DNA of 64,000 nucleotides from Botrimarina colliarenosi (GTDB lineage: Bacteria > Planctomycetota > Planctomycetia > Pirellulales > Lacipirellulaceae): the NCBI RefSeq assembly GCF_007859955.1, contig NZ_SJPR01000003.1:523108-587107 (forward strand), written 5' to 3'. The position numbers were made by a program, and so were the translations under genes. This document shows positions 11,056 through 19,969 of the stretch, one piece after another. How positions within the stretch are numbered: the first letter of the stretch is position 1; every line of letters starts with the position of its first letter. The notes beneath the pieces were generated by a model. It searched no databases and was not told where the DNA came from. It worked only from the letters and a program-made list of their open reading frames with translations.

Positions 11056-11231
11056 ACCCGGGGACGAGCCGTCTGCTGGGCAAGCCGTTGGGCGACTCCC
11101 CGACGGTCGCGGTTCGTACGCAGCGCGTTGTCCCGCTCAACTTTGCCGGCCGTTCTAGCCGACCATAACGCTACGGTCACACATCCCGGGGGGGACGCGG
11201 CCGCTTTTCTTTGCGAGTCGTGTAGAGCGTT

Positions 11232-12146
11232 ATGACGACAACCGACCAGGTCACCGCTGCCGCGCTGCCCCGGCTAGGGCTGAAGCAGAAGCCGCCGCGC
11301 AAGGTGCTGGGCCGCTTGGGCCCGTGGCAGCTGCTGAGGACGCTTGGCGAAGGGTCGATGACCCGCGTCTATCTGGCCCGCCCCGCCGAAGCCGAGAGCG
11401 CCCCGGCGGCCTACGCGATCAAGTCATTGCGCCGCGAGTGGTGGAACGACCCCACCGCGATCGAGATGCAGCGCCGCGAGGCGTGGGTCGGCCAGCGGGT
11501 GAACAGCCCGCACGTGGTGTCGGTGCTATCGGCGGGCGTCGCCGCGCCGCCGCATTACACCGTCATGCCGATGCTAGAGGGCCAGACGGCCGCTCAGCTG
11601 CTCGCTACGGGCCACAAGCCGGCGCTGTCGGCCGCGTTGTGGATCGCTCGCCAAGCGGCCCAGGGCCTCGACGCCATCTGGCAGTCGGTCGGCATGACGC
11701 ACGGCGACGTGAAGCCGGCCAACCTGATGGTCGGCGCCGACGGCCACACGACACTGCTCGACCTCGGCTTCTGCGAAACGCCCCGCGACGCCCGAGGCTG
11801 GGCCGAACGGCCCGTTGTCGGCACGCTGCGCTACTTGGCGCCGGAACGCGTTACGTCCGCCACGACGGTTGACGTCCGCAGCGACCTCTACAGCCTCGGG
11901 GCGACGCTCTACGAACTCATCACCGGCCGGCCGCCGCACGATGGCCAGACGCCTGCCGCGTTGATTCAGCAGCACCGCACCGAGCGGCCCGAGTGCCTGC
12001 GGACCGTGGCGCCGGGGACGCCCAAGCCGGTCGCCTCGCTGGTGCACCGTCTGTTGTCGAAGGACCCGATGCGGCGTCCTGCGACGCCCGCCGAGGTCGT
12101 CAACGAGTTGGCCCCGCTCGAGATCGAGTGCTTCGGGCTACGCTGA
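11232..12146 (+). CDS. serine/threonine protein kinase
   Basis: This 304-residue protein is a soluble Hanks-type kinase with almost nothing beyond the catalytic domain. Visible are the glycine-rich loop GEGSMTRVY, the ATP-anchoring Lys in YAIKSL, the catalytic loop THGDVKPANLM (HGD in place of HRD), DLG in place of DFG (LLDLGFCE), the activation-segment end GTLRYLAPE and DVRSDLYSLGATLYEL. All residues needed for catalysis appear present. There is no transmembrane segment or sensor domain, unlike many bacterial relatives, so its input is unknown. It is followed by a palindrome and then the ComEA-like gene on the same strand. Confidence 0.9.
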   Translation: MTTTDQVTAAALPRLGLKQKPPRKVLGRLGPWQLLRTLGEGSMTRVYLARPAEAESAPAAYAIKSLRREWWNDPTAIEMQRREAWVGQRVNSPHVVSVLSAGVAAPPHYTVMPMLEGQTAAQLLATGHKPALSAALWIARQAAQGLDAIWQSVGMTHGDVKPANLMVGADGHTTLLDLGFCETPRDARGWAERPVVGTLRYLAPERVTSATTVDVRSDLYSLGATLYELITGRPPHDGQTPAALIQQHRTERPECLRTVAPGTPKPVASLVHRLLSKDPMRRPATPAEVVNELAPLEIECFGLR

Positions 12147-12157
12147 AAGTGGTCAAC

Positions 12158-12239
12158 TGAGCGGCACGGCGCTAGCCGCCGGTACTCGGGTTGATCGGCC
12201 CGACTCATCGATCACCGGCGGCTAGCGCCGTTCCGCTCA
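12158..12239. repeat. 26-bp-arm palindrome
   Basis: The arms TGAGCGGCACGGCGCTAGCC+GCCGGT (12158-12183) and ACCGGCGGCTAGCGCCG+TTCCGCTCA (12213-12239) are complementary except for one or two bases. This arm sequence is different from the other families in the window. It sits 12 bases after the kinase stop. Confidence 0.75.
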
Positions 12240-12300
12240 CTCTCGGATCCTCCGGGGCGGCTTGGTGGTTCACCCCGAGCAGGGTGGTTAACCTGATGCG

Positions 12301-12723
12301 GTGCCGACCCCGCTTATCCGCCGCGCCGATCAAGCCGTCATCGCGACGCTTACGGGCGTGGCGATTCTCGGCGCCACCCTCTGGTGGGTGCGGGCCGGGG
12401 GACTGCGCGGTGGTTTAGTCGACATCGACGCGGCGGCGCCGCTCGACTACCGGTTCCTCGTCGATGTGAATCGGGCCGACTGGCCCGAGCTGGCGCAGCT
12501 GCCCGGCATCGGCCCGACGCTCGCCAAACGGATCGTCGCCTCGCGCGGCGTGGAGGGGGACTTCCGCACCGCCGACGACCTGCGTCGCGTCAACGGCATC
12601 GGCCCGCGGACGCTCGAAGGGATGCGACGCTACCTGCTGCCGCTCCCCGACGACACGCAAGTGGCGGGGGCGGCGACGTCGGGAGAAGAACCGGGCGAGG
12701 AGCAACGCGGATCAAGCGGATAG
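12301..12723 (+). CDS. ComEA-like helix-hairpin-helix protein
   Basis: This 140-residue protein has one N-terminal membrane segment (about residues 12-30, AVIATLTGVAILGATLWWV) and an outside HhH DNA-binding domain. The domain has the tandem motifs VNRADWPELAQLPGIGPTLA and RTADDLRRVNGIGPRTLEGM. ComEA-type proteins bind incoming DNA during natural transformation, though many short homologues have unproved roles. The start is a GTG at 12301; no ATG gives a better frame. The C-terminal 25 residues are low-complexity and acidic. No other competence gene is adjacent. Confidence 0.75.
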   Translation: MPTPLIRRADQAVIATLTGVAILGATLWWVRAGGLRGGLVDIDAAAPLDYRFLVDVNRADWPELAQLPGIGPTLAKRIVASRGVEGDFRTADDLRRVNGIGPRTLEGMRRYLLPLPDDTQVAGAATSGEEPGEEQRGSSG

Positions 12724-12792
12724 GCGTGGGTCACCAGTAGATGACTTGCGCCCGCGTCCTCGCACCGGGATCAACTCGATAGAAGCCGGCGC

Positions 12793-13752
12793 TTAGTCGT
12801 CGAACGCCTCATCGGGGATCGTTCCGCCGTCGCCGATTGCCGCCATGCTATCGAAGACCTCTTGGTCGATGTCGTGCGGGATCGCGCGGACGCTGCCGTC
12901 GAGGAAGCCGAAGTGCGACAGCCCGCTGTGCTCGCTGCCGAACGCGCCGCGGTTGCGTTGGTCGCGGTCGTCGTCGGCGCTGCTGAAGTAGCCGCGCTCC
13001 TTGGGGAACCCGGCCGAGCTGCGGCGGACGGCCCCGTGGCGGTTGTCGCCGGCGAAGAACGCCGTGTCGCCCCGACGGAAGTCCTCGGTCCCGGGCGCGG
13101 CGTCGGCGAGCGGCGGCGGCATGTACTTCTCACCGATGGCGAAGGTCTTCGACAGCCCGTCGGTCACCCGGCGGGCGGCGATCTCCGAGTTGGTGTACAT
13201 TGGCCCGAAGGTCTCGGGGTCGAACGTCGTCTGGTTGAATGACCCCATGCCGTTGCGGGTGCTGAGGCCGGCGTTGGCGGCGAAGTCACCGCCGGCGGCC
13301 GCTTCCATGACGACGGCTGGCAGATTGTTGTTATCGAAGTCGCGGTCGGCGGCCGGCTCGCGGCGTGACGGGCAGTAGAACAGCGCCATCGGGGTCCGCA
13401 TCGCCCGCGCGTTCGTGTCGGAGTCGACCCGTGCGGTCGGGTCCCACGTGTCCCAGAGCGCTTGCTCTTCGATAAAGGGGGTCAAGAAGAACGCCCAAGA
13501 AACGGAGTGCTGCTCGGTCCCCTGGGGGTAGCGTGGCGAACCGGCCCGGCCGGGGGGGAAGTGCCCCTTCGAGTCGTGGAACGTCTGCAGGGCGATCGAC
13601 TGGTTCCGCAGCCGGCTCTTGCACTCGGTCCGCCGGGCCGCTTCGCGAGCCGCCTGCACCGCTGGCAGCAGCAGGGCGACCAGGATGCCGATAATCGCGA
13701 TGACGACCAGCAGTTCGACGAGCGTAAAAGCGGCGGGGCGGCGGGAGCGCAT
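12793..13752 (-). CDS. DUF1559 prepilin-like protein
   Basis: The start at ATG 13752 (MRSRRPAAFTLVELL) gives 319 residues and a canonical type IV prepilin leader, F-T-L-V-E-L-L followed by a hydrophobic helix (VVIAIIGILVALLLPAVQ). The downstream block AAREAARRTECKSRLRNQS..ALQTFHDS is the hallmark of planctomycete DUF1559/SBP_bac_10-type proteins. The C-terminal HFGFLDGSVRAI matches the family's terminal DGSV motif. These proteins are present in many paralogs per planctomycete genome; they probably form pseudopili or surface fibres, but the function is not established. The gene is divergently oriented to purF. Confidence 0.9.
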   Translation of the reverse strand: MRSRRPAAFTLVELLVVIAIIGILVALLLPAVQAAREAARRTECKSRLRNQSIALQTFHDSKGHFPPGRAGSPRYPQGTEQHSVSWAFFLTPFIEEQALWDTWDPTARVDSDTNARAMRTPMALFYCPSRREPAADRDFDNNNLPAVVMEAAAGGDFAANAGLSTRNGMGSFNQTTFDPETFGPMYTNSEIAARRVTDGLSKTFAIGEKYMPPPLADAAPGTEDFRRGDTAFFAGDNRHGAVRRSSAGFPKERGYFSSADDDRDQRNRGAFGSEHSGLSHFGFLDGSVRAIPHDIDQEVFDSMAAIGDGGTIPDEAFDD

Positions 13753-13832
13753 AGGGGGGCAGGCCTCGGGGGGAGATGGGGTCAGGGGGCTTACTGCAAC
13801 GCTTCGCAAACCGGCAGGGGGCGGTTGCAGGT

Positions 13833-13862
13833 TGAGCCTCCCCGTGGGGGACCCCTAGAATA
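13833..13862 (+). promoter_or_regulatory. probable purF promoter
   Basis: TTGAGC (13833-13838), an 18-base spacer and TAGAAT (13857-13862) fit a sigma-70-type promoter. The predicted transcription start near 13869 is only a few bases before the first possible purF ATG at 13874 and about 60 bases before the alternative ATG at 13928. Confidence 0.5.
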
Positions 13863-13873
13863 CAGGCATCACC

Positions 13874-15580
13874 ATGCCGCGGCGACCCGCCGCCACCCTC
13901 GCCGGGCCGCTGACGCGGCTGCTTCTGATGCCCCTCGACCCCCGCGGTCAACGCGATTCGTCCGTCAATTCCCCGATCGACGACGGTAGCGACGACTCTC
14001 CCCGGCACGAGTGCGGCATCGCCGCGCTGTACCACCTGCCGGGCGCGACGAGCCCGTTGTGCCCCCCCCAGGGGCCGGAAGAGGCGTCTCGGCTGATGCC
14101 CCGCATGCTGCTGGACATTCAAAACCGCGGGCAGCTCTCCACCGGCATGACGACCTGGGCGCCGGGCCGCGATCTGTTGCTAGAGACCTACAAAGAGCTC
14201 GGCGGCGTCAGCGAGGCGTTCCGGCTCAGCCACCGCGGCAAGGCCGAGGCCCTGATGACCCGCTACGCCGGGCGGGCGGCGATCGGCCACGTCCGCTACG
14301 CCACCTGTGGCAAGGAAGACCTGAACTTCGCCCAGCCGTTCGAGCACCGCCACCTGCAGAAGCGGAAGTGGTTCGCGTTCGGCTTCAATGGGCAGCTCGC
14401 GAACTACGGGACGCTCCGCGACGAGATCCTCGCCACGGACGAGCACCACGTCGCCCTGAAGAGCGACACCGAGATCCTGATGCACGAGCTGGCTCGGCAA
14501 CGCTCCAGCGAGCACCTGCCGCCCGGCGCGCCGCAGCCTTCATTGATCGACGTGATGCGCGGCGTCGGCGAGCGGCTCGACGGCGCCTACAGCATCGCGC
14601 TGCTGAACGCCCAGGGCGAGATGCTCGTCGCCCGCGACCCGATCGGCCTCAAGCCGGTCTCGTACGGCCTGCAAGACAACCTGTTCGCCGCGGCGAGCGA
14701 GAGCGTCGCCCTGCTGAACCTCGGCTTCGAGCCGGAGAACATCCACGCCCTCGGCGCCGGCGAGGCGGTCACGATCGTCGACGGCCAGATGAAGGTCGAG
14801 CGCTACGCCCCGTCGCCGCGGACGGCCCACTGCTTCTTCGAGTGGGTCTACTTCGCGAATGTCGCCAGCACGCTCGACGACCGCAGCGTCTACCTGGCCC
14901 GCAAGGCGCTCGGCGAAGAACTCGCCGCGAACGAGACGCTCGAGCTCGACGCCGACACCGTCGTCGTCCCCGTGCCCGACACGTCGAAGGCGGCGGCCGA
15001 CGCGATGGCGTACAAGCTCGGCATCCCGAGCGTCGAGGGGCTGATGCGCAACCGCTACTCGGGCCGCACCTTCATCGAAGGAGGCGACGCCCGCCTCGCC
15101 AAAGTCACCAGCAAGTACACGCCGCTCCGCCAGGTGCTGGAGGGCAAGAAGGTGCTGCTGGTGGAGGACTCGATTGTCCGCTCTACGACGATGCGGGCCC
15201 TGATCGGCCGCCTGCGGGACGTCGGCCGGGTGCGTGAGATCCACGTCCGTGTCGCCTGCCCGCCAATCGTCGCCCCGTGTTTCTACGGCATCGACATGTC
15301 GACAGTCGGCGAGCTCTTCGCGCCGCGGTTCCTCGCCGAGAACCAAGACCTAGAGTCGGCCTACGCCGCGATGGCGGAAGAGCTCGGCGCCGACTCGCTG
15401 CGTTATCTGCCGGTCGAGTCAATCGCCCGCGCGATCAAGAAGCCCGCCGGCGACCTCTGCCAAGCGTGCGTAACGAGCGACTACCCAACAGCCGAGGGCC
15501 AGCGGCTGTACCAGATCGCGCTGTCCGACGCGGCGAGCGGCAACGGCGCGGCGCGGACGTATGAAGGGGCGGGCGTTTAG
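13874..15580 (+). CDS. purF: amidophosphoribosyltransferase
   Basis: PurF makes phosphoribosylamine from PRPP and glutamine, the first step of purine synthesis. The protein is 568 residues from 13874, or 550 from ATG 13928. The class II glutamine amidotransferase nucleophile is Cys47 in HECGIAALY, so a propeptide must be removed. Other blocks are [41 protein letters not shown] and [13 protein letters not shown]. The PRPP-binding loop is [12 protein letters not shown]. Cysteines in [16 protein letters not shown] and [13 protein letters not shown] fit the iron-sulfur-containing Bacillus-type subgroup. Neighbours are not purine genes. Confidence 0.95.
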   Translation: MPRRPAATLAGPLTRLLLMPLDPRGQRDSSVNSPIDDGSDDSPRHECGIAALYHLPGATSPLCPPQGPEEASRLMPRMLLDIQNRGQLSTGMTTWAPGRDLLLETYKELGGVSEAFRLSHRGKAEALMTRYAGRAAIGHVRYATCGKEDLNFAQPFEHRHLQKRKWFAFGFNGQLANYGTLRDEILATDEHHVALKSDTEILMHELARQRSSEHLPPGAPQPSLIDVMRGVGERLDGAYSIALLNAQGEMLVARDPIGLKPVSYGLQDNLFAAASESVALLNLGFEPENIHALGAGEAVTIVDGQMKVERYAPSPRTAHCFFEWVYFANVASTLDDRSVYLARKALGEELAANETLELDADTVVVPVPDTSKAAADAMAYKLGIPSVEGLMRNRYSGRTFIEGGDARLAKVTSKYTPLRQVLEGKKVLLVEDSIVRSTTMRALIGRLRDVGRVREIHVRVACPPIVAPCFYGIDMSTVGELFAPRFLAENQDLESAYAAMAEELGADSLRYLPVESIARAIKKPAGDLCQACVTSDYPTAEGQRLYQIALSDAASGNGAARTYEGAGV

Positions 15581-15633
15581 AGCGGTCTCATGCCAGAGTG
15601 ATCACCTGTAACACCTGTAAGGAGTGCGTCAGT

Positions 15634-16347
15634 CTACGCCGCCGATAGACTTCTCACGTGATTCAAATAGGCGATCCCTTGTTTGCAAGCGGAACGAACA
15701 TCCGGTCGCAAGTATCGCAACCAAGCCGGAGAAAGTTCTGACCTCGCGATGGCGTAGTGGCTCAACGCGTAGCCGTACGCTCTCAGCGAGAGGTAGCCTC
15801 GTTGGCCAACCGACCAGCCAGAGTAACTGCCTTGAATCCAATTGGCTTCGACAACCGCGTAGTTCGCTGTGAGCAAACCTAAACCGAGGAAAACGGTTAA
15901 GAGGTCGGTAAGGGGCTCGTGGTCGTCTTCGTCGGGGTTGATGCGATTCTCGCCAAGCAAGATGACGTGACCGAGTTCGTGCGCAAGTGTCGCTACGACA
16001 CCTAACGGATCATTCAATCCCGCCAACTCGATCCACACCGTGAAACGGCCCTCCTCTGCGGTGTACAGACCGCTTGTACGAGATTCGGCGTCGCGATAGA
16101 AAGCCAACTCGACTTTTGACGGATTTATCCCCATGTGCTCGGCGAGCAATTTAAGCAGCCGCGATATTTCGCCCTTGGTTGCTTTGTAAGTTGACGGAAA
16201 GAAGTCCGTTGTTGGCAGTAGGGTAGTGGCGGACGTTAGGCGGTCGCGACCTAGCTCCGCCAACAGCCAGTTGAATCGCCTGCTTATCCACTCTGCTTCA
16301 GTGTCTGAGACCGGACACGACGGTTCGGCCTTAAACCAGTTGAGCAT
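15634..16347 (-). CDS. HExxH-motif protein of unknown function
   Basis: This 237-residue protein has the zinc-binding motif HELGH (VATLAHELGHVILLGENR, around residue 125) followed by DHEPLTDLLTVFLGLG, whose acidic residues could provide a third ligand. It looks like a soluble metallopeptidase-like fold without signal peptide or membrane segment. I recognise the pattern as one seen in other uncharacterised planctomycete proteins but cannot name a family. Base composition is visibly less GC-rich than its neighbours purF and fur, which suggests more recent transfer. Substrate and role are unknown. Confidence 0.65.
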   Translation of the reverse strand: MLNWFKAEPSCPVSDTEAEWISRRFNWLLAELGRDRLTSATTLLPTTDFFPSTYKATKGEISRLLKLLAEHMGINPSKVELAFYRDAESRTSGLYTAEEGRFTVWIELAGLNDPLGVVATLAHELGHVILLGENRINPDEDDHEPLTDLLTVFLGLGLLTANYAVVEANWIQGSYSGWSVGQRGYLSLRAYGYALSHYAIARSELSPAWLRYLRPDVRSACKQGIAYLNHVRSLSAA

Positions 16348-16570
16348 TGCTATCCGTGCAAAGAGGCTTTTGCGTCGAGTTCAGTTGGACACCCCATCCG
16401 GCCTCGATGCCGGCTTGGGCGGGCAATTGGATAGCGATTCCGAGGCCCGCAGCAAGACCAGATCGGTTACATAAACAAGACGATCAACGGATTGGCCGAA
16501 TAGCCATTTCGTCGATGCGCGAGAGCCCACAGCGACTCCACGTCGCTGTCCGAGATCGAAGTGACCCGAC
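16348..16570. other. short gene-free stretch
   Basis: About 220 AT-richer bases lie between the fur stop and the start of the HExxH gene. No gene, terminator hairpin or repeat was recognised. The upstream region of the HExxH gene must lie here. Confidence 0.4.
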
Positions 16571-17107
16571 TCAGATCAAATCAAGCGGCGAGGGCCGCCG
16601 GTGGCGCTTCTCGGCGCACGCACGGCAGATGCCGCTGATCGTCAGGCGGTGGCCGGTCACGCGGAAGCCGTGCTCGCGGGCGACCGCTTCGCGGAGCTTC
16701 AGGAGCTCGTCGCTGCGGAACTCGATCAGGTCGTCGCACTGCGTGCAGTGCAGGTGGTCGTGCTGCGGGTACCCGTAGTCGTGCTCGTAGACGCTGCGGC
16801 TGCCGAGCGACATCTTCCGCAGCAGGCCCGCCTCGACCAGCTCGTCGAGCGCCCGATAGACGGTGGCCCGGCTGACGCGGTCGTCGCCGCGGGTCTTCTT
16901 GTTGAGCTGGTCAATCAGCTCGTCGGCGTCGAAGTGCTCGTGCCGGGCGAAGACGTGATCGACCAGCACGCGCCGCTGCGAGGTGGTCCGTTTTCCCTTG
17001 CTTTGCAGGTACTCTTCGAACCGCTCCTGCGGCGAGAGCGAGACGCGGACCTCGCCGAGCGAGAAATCGGCGGCCGCGTCGGTCAGTTGCGAGGTGTCCT
17101 GGATCAT
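16571..17107 (-). CDS. fur: Fur-family transcriptional regulator
   Basis: This 178-residue member of the ferric uptake regulator family has a winged-helix N-terminal domain (RTTSQRRVLVDHVF, SRATVYRALDELVEAGLL) and a C-terminal metal and dimerisation domain. Visible are HDHLHCTQCDDLIEF and the second cysteine pair GICRACAEK, which fit a structural zinc site. Whether it senses iron, peroxide (PerR) or zinc (Zur) cannot be told from sequence alone, so the symbol is provisional. About 25 extra residues precede the usual start of the domain; MIQDTSQ is the only good ATG start. The gene is isolated. Confidence 0.9.
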   Translation of the reverse strand: MIQDTSQLTDAAADFSLGEVRVSLSPQERFEEYLQSKGKRTTSQRRVLVDHVFARHEHFDADELIDQLNKKTRGDDRVSRATVYRALDELVEAGLLRKMSLGSRSVYEHDYGYPQHDHLHCTQCDDLIEFRSDELLKLREAVAREHGFRVTGHRLTISGICRACAEKRHRRPSPLDLI

Positions 17108-17194
17108 GGCGGAGCGGCTAGAGGCGGTGCGGATAACGATTCTAGGCCGTTCGCCCCCGACTCACAACTAAGTCATTGGTCGGGTTCTAGCAGG

Positions 17195-17268
17195 GGAACC
17201 ACGTAGCAACAAAGGAACGAAGGACTGGGACGCTACCGTCCGCAAGTTCCTTCGTTCCTTTGTGGTTC
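17195..17268. repeat. inverted repeat between flgM-like and fur genes
   Basis: GGAACCAC...ACAAAGGAACGAAGGA on the left and TCCTTCGTTCCTTTGTGGTT on the right form long, nearly complementary arms around a 20-base centre. It lies immediately beyond the stop of the minus-strand FlgM-like gene and may contribute to termination. The arm sequence is not shared with the other families here. Confidence 0.65.
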
Positions 17269-17286
17269 AATAATGTTCGACGACTC

Positions 17287-17601
17287 TCAGCCGATCTCGT
17301 CGAGGAGGCTGTTCAGAGCGGCGTCGAGCTTGTCGGCCGACTCGTAGGTGCCGGCGGCGATCTGGCTGCGGAGGCGATCGACGAGGCCCGTGCGGACGCC
17401 GTTGGCGTCCTTTACGTGCTCGGCGGCGCGGGCGTCGGCTAGTTCCGAGACGCGGGCCGCCTCGGACGCCTCGGGGGAGATGTCGAGTTGGTCGGCAGGC
17501 TGGGCCGGGGTCGCGCCTTCCGCTGGGGCCGCGGGGCGGCGGAAATGGGGGCCGTTGAGGGCCTGGGCGCCGTGAACGTTGTTCGTGCCGTGGATCTGCA
17601 T
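17287..17601 (-). CDS. flgM: FlgM-like anti-sigma-28 factor
   Basis: This 104-residue protein has a C-terminal half that matches the FlgM pattern: VRTGLVDRLRSQIAAGTYES followed by ADKLDAALNSLLDEI, the helices that hold FliA. The middle segment DQLDISPEASEAARV is also typical of FlgM relatives. FlgM binds the flagellar sigma factor FliA until it is exported through the finished hook. The N-terminal 45 residues are proline- and alanine-rich and probably disordered. No flagellar gene is adjacent. Its presence agrees with a planctomycete life cycle that includes flagellated swarmer cells. A GAGGAG ribosome-binding site precedes ATG 17601. Confidence 0.75.
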   Translation of the reverse strand: MQIHGTNNVHGAQALNGPHFRRPAAPAEGATPAQPADQLDISPEASEAARVSELADARAAEHVKDANGVRTGLVDRLRSQIAAGTYESADKLDAALNSLLDEIG

Positions 17602-18333
17602 CGGGGGGGAACTCCTCGCACGCGGCTTGGGCTAGCGTGAATCGGCCAACGGGGCCGGGGGGCTAGCGGGAGGCTTCTGCTGATGACGGGGTTGGATCGG
17701 ACTGGATTTCGACGCGCACGCCCCCTGGGGGGCTAACAACGCCGCGGGACTCTCCCGGCCAGTTCCGTCTGACCTGTTCGCCGAAACAGCACTTGCTGGG
17801 ATGAGGGGCCCGTATCCTACGGACTAACCCAGCCAGGGTTCGGCGACTCCGCCTCCTTGTGGCAGCCGCTGCGGCGCCAGCCCAAGGGCTGGTGATAGCA
17901 GCGACTCCGCGATGAGTCTGTTCGTTGCATCGGGCCCGCCGCCGGCTGGGCTGCAACGAATTGGCCCGGTAGCCGATCAGCACACAAACGCCCACTTTGC
18001 CGGGCGGGCAGGATGATACGGCGGCGTGATGCCTGGCGGCAACAGCGGATAAGCGGGCCGCGTTGCCGGAGGGCAACAAGCGGGGCACGGCTCGCGGCGC
18101 CAAGTCCCCCTCCCCCACGGGGGGAGGGGCTAAGGGAGGGGTCTCTCTTTCAGCCGTCACAAATCGCAACGGAATTCGCTTGGCCAGCTAGCGGGGCGGC
18201 GGACGGCGGGCAATCCGTCTAACTGCCCCGAACCGGAGAACCCCCCTACGGTGTCCTCCGTAATGCAAGCACCAGGGCGGGCGGTCGACGATCGAGCGGC
18301 CACGCGTCCCCGGGCTCACGGGAAGAGGCTCCC
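17602..18333. other. 730-base gene-free stretch
   Basis: No supported gene was found. The stretch holds the upstream region of the FlgM-like gene, low-complexity GC-rich sequence and, at about 18105-18145, a CCCTCCCCC.CGGGGGGAGGGG hairpin that resembles the arms of the DUF559-carrying element at 39891-40329. No tRNA or known riboswitch was recognised. Confidence 0.4.
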
Positions 18334-18525
18334 ATGAATACCCAGGCCCCCAATTCCGAGGTCTTCGCGGTCGACACGTTCGGCCAATTTCACCCGATCC
18401 GCCTCCCCGCCGAGGCGTTCGAGACGCTGCATAGCGACACGCTCGACTCGCTCCGCGAGTTCGTAAAAGGCCATCGCGAGCGGTTCCCGAAAGGCCCGAA
18501 GGGCCGCCGGCCCAAACCGCGATGA
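18334..18525 (+). CDS. small hypothetical protein
   Basis: This is a 63-residue protein (MNTQAPNSEVFAVDTFGQFH...) with a basic, proline-rich tail (PKGPKGRRPKPR). A good ribosome-binding site, GGAAGAGG, sits 7 bases before the ATG, which makes the gene believable despite its size. No signal peptide, membrane segment or known motif is visible. The basic tail could contact nucleic acid, but that is speculation. It is followed by a hairpin and then ispH. Confidence 0.55.
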   Translation: MNTQAPNSEVFAVDTFGQFHPIRLPAEAFETLHSDTLDSLREFVKGHRERFPKGPKGRRPKPR

Positions 18526-18553
18526 ACGGCCCCGGTGATCCCGCCGGCCCGTA

Positions 18554-18619
18554 GGACGGTAGGTGGGGAGGAGGGTAGGCTTTCTACCGAGAGCCTTTCG
18601 TCCTCCCCACCTACCGTCC
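18554..18619. repeat. 19-bp-arm palindrome in front of ispH
   Basis: The arms GGACGGTAGGTGGGGAGGA (18554-18572) and their exact complement (18601-18619) enclose 28 bases. The right arm ends 12 bases before the ispH ATG, and no Shine-Dalgarno sequence is seen between, so the hairpin may end the upstream transcript or affect ispH translation. Confidence 0.7.
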
Positions 18620-18631
18620 GCTCGTTTTGCT

Positions 18632-19567
18632 ATGCAAGTTCTCCTCGCCAGCCCCCGCGGTTTCTGCGCCGGCGTCAACATGGCGATCGACTCGCTGGAG
18701 CTCGCGCTCAAGGCGTTCGGCGCCCCGATCTACGTCTACCACGAGATCGTCCACAACCGGCACGTCGTCGAGCACTTCCAAGAACGCGGCGTCGTGTTTC
18801 TCGAAGAGCTTGAGGAGGCGCCGACCGGCTCGACCCTGCTGTTCAGCGCCCATGGGGTCTCGCCGGAGGTCCGCCAAAAGGCGAAAGAACGCGACCTGCG
18901 GGCGATCGACGCCACCTGCCCGCTGGTGACCAAGGTCCATCTAGAGGCGATCAAGTACGCCAAAGAGGGCCGCACCATCGTGCTGATCGGCCACGAGGGG
19001 CACGACGAGGTGATCGGCACCATGGGCGAGGCGCCCGAAGCGATCCTGCTGGTCGAGTCGCCGGAGGACGTCGACGCCCTCGAAATCGCCCACCCCGAGC
19101 ACATGGCGTATCTAACGCAGACGACGCTCAGCGTCGACGACACGAGCCGCATCATCGCCCGGCTCCGGGAACGCTTCCCGCTGATCGCCGGTCCCACCAA
19201 AAGCGACATCTGCTACGCCACGCAGAACCGCCAGGAAGCGGTCGCCAAACTCTCGGCCGACGCCGACCTGACGCTGGTGCTAGGGAGCCAAAACAGCAGC
19301 AACAGCCAACGCCTCGCCGAGTTGTCGAAAGAACACGGCGTGGCGGCCTACCTGATCGACGGGCCCCAGGACCTGAAGCCCGAGTGGTTCGAAGGCGTCG
19401 AGACGGTCCTCGTGACGGCCGGCGCGAGCGCCCCCGAGACGGTCGTCGAAGCGGTGCTCGACTACCTCAAGGAACACTACGACGCGAAGATCGAGCCGCG
19501 CTTGGTGCGTGAGGAAAACGTCTCGTTCCCGCTGCCAAGGGAGCTGCGCCAACTGGCTTCTTCGTAA
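18632..19567 (+). CDS. ispH: 4-hydroxy-3-methylbut-2-enyl diphosphate reductase
   Basis: IspH (LytB) carries out the last step of the MEP pathway, reducing HMBPP to IPP and DMAPP with a [4Fe-4S] cluster. The start at ATG 18632 (MQVLLASPRGFCAGV) gives 311 residues, the usual length. The three cluster cysteines are in GFCAGV, DATCPLVTKVH and SDICYATQNRQ. Further hallmarks are the His residues in HEIVHN and FSAHG, TQTTLS, LGSQNSSNSQRL and VTAGASAPE. Upstream, the open frame continues only through a palindrome, so the inner ATG is preferred. No other isoprenoid gene is adjacent. Confidence 0.96.
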   Translation: MQVLLASPRGFCAGVNMAIDSLELALKAFGAPIYVYHEIVHNRHVVEHFQERGVVFLEELEEAPTGSTLLFSAHGVSPEVRQKAKERDLRAIDATCPLVTKVHLEAIKYAKEGRTIVLIGHEGHDEVIGTMGEAPEAILLVESPEDVDALEIAHPEHMAYLTQTTLSVDDTSRIIARLRERFPLIAGPTKSDICYATQNRQEAVAKLSADADLTLVLGSQNSSNSQRLAELSKEHGVAAYLIDGPQDLKPEWFEGVETVLVTAGASAPETVVEAVLDYLKEHYDAKIEPRLVREENVSFPLPRELRQLASS

Positions 19568-19674
19568 GTCTCCCGCAGAGACGCGGAGACGCCGAGAAAT
19601 CGCAATCCAAAAGAAACAGCGAGCCCCCAGACGTCAGTCGGGGGAGTGAATCACACAACGGCCTGAAGGAGCAT

Positions 19675-19899
19675 ATGGTGGAGGAGATCAAACTAACCCC
19701 CGAGCAAGCTTACCTTTCTACTTTTGCCTTTCTCGAAGGCATCTATCGCGTTACCCGGAGTAATGAGTTGGGTACGCTGCTCGGTTCTATGTTGCTGCGT
19801 GCCGAAGGCGGAACGGCTGATCCCGCGATTGCTGGCGAGTGGGAACAGGCGATGCGTCAAGCAATTTCAGGCTCAGTGGACGCTCGATTCGAGAGGTGA
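19675..19899 (+). CDS. small hypothetical protein
   Basis: This 74-residue, acidic, soluble protein reads MVEEIKLTPEQAYLSTFAFL and continues with a central LGTLLGSMLLRAEGG block. An AGGAG ribosome-binding site lies a few bases before ATG 19675. The composition is natural and less GC-rich than the neighbours. I vaguely recognise the LGTLLGSM..EGGT.DPA..EW pattern from small uncharacterised proteins, but no function can be given. It stands alone between ispH and the convergent ABC transporter operon. Confidence 0.6.
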   Translation: MVEEIKLTPEQAYLSTFAFLEGIYRVTRSNELGTLLGSMLLRAEGGTADPAIAGEWEQAMRQAISGSVDARFER

Positions 19900-19969
19900 G
19901 ATTAATTCTGATTCACTCTCCGACTGGTGTCGCGCTACCGTTTGCTCCGCGTCGCTGCGTGAGACCTCC

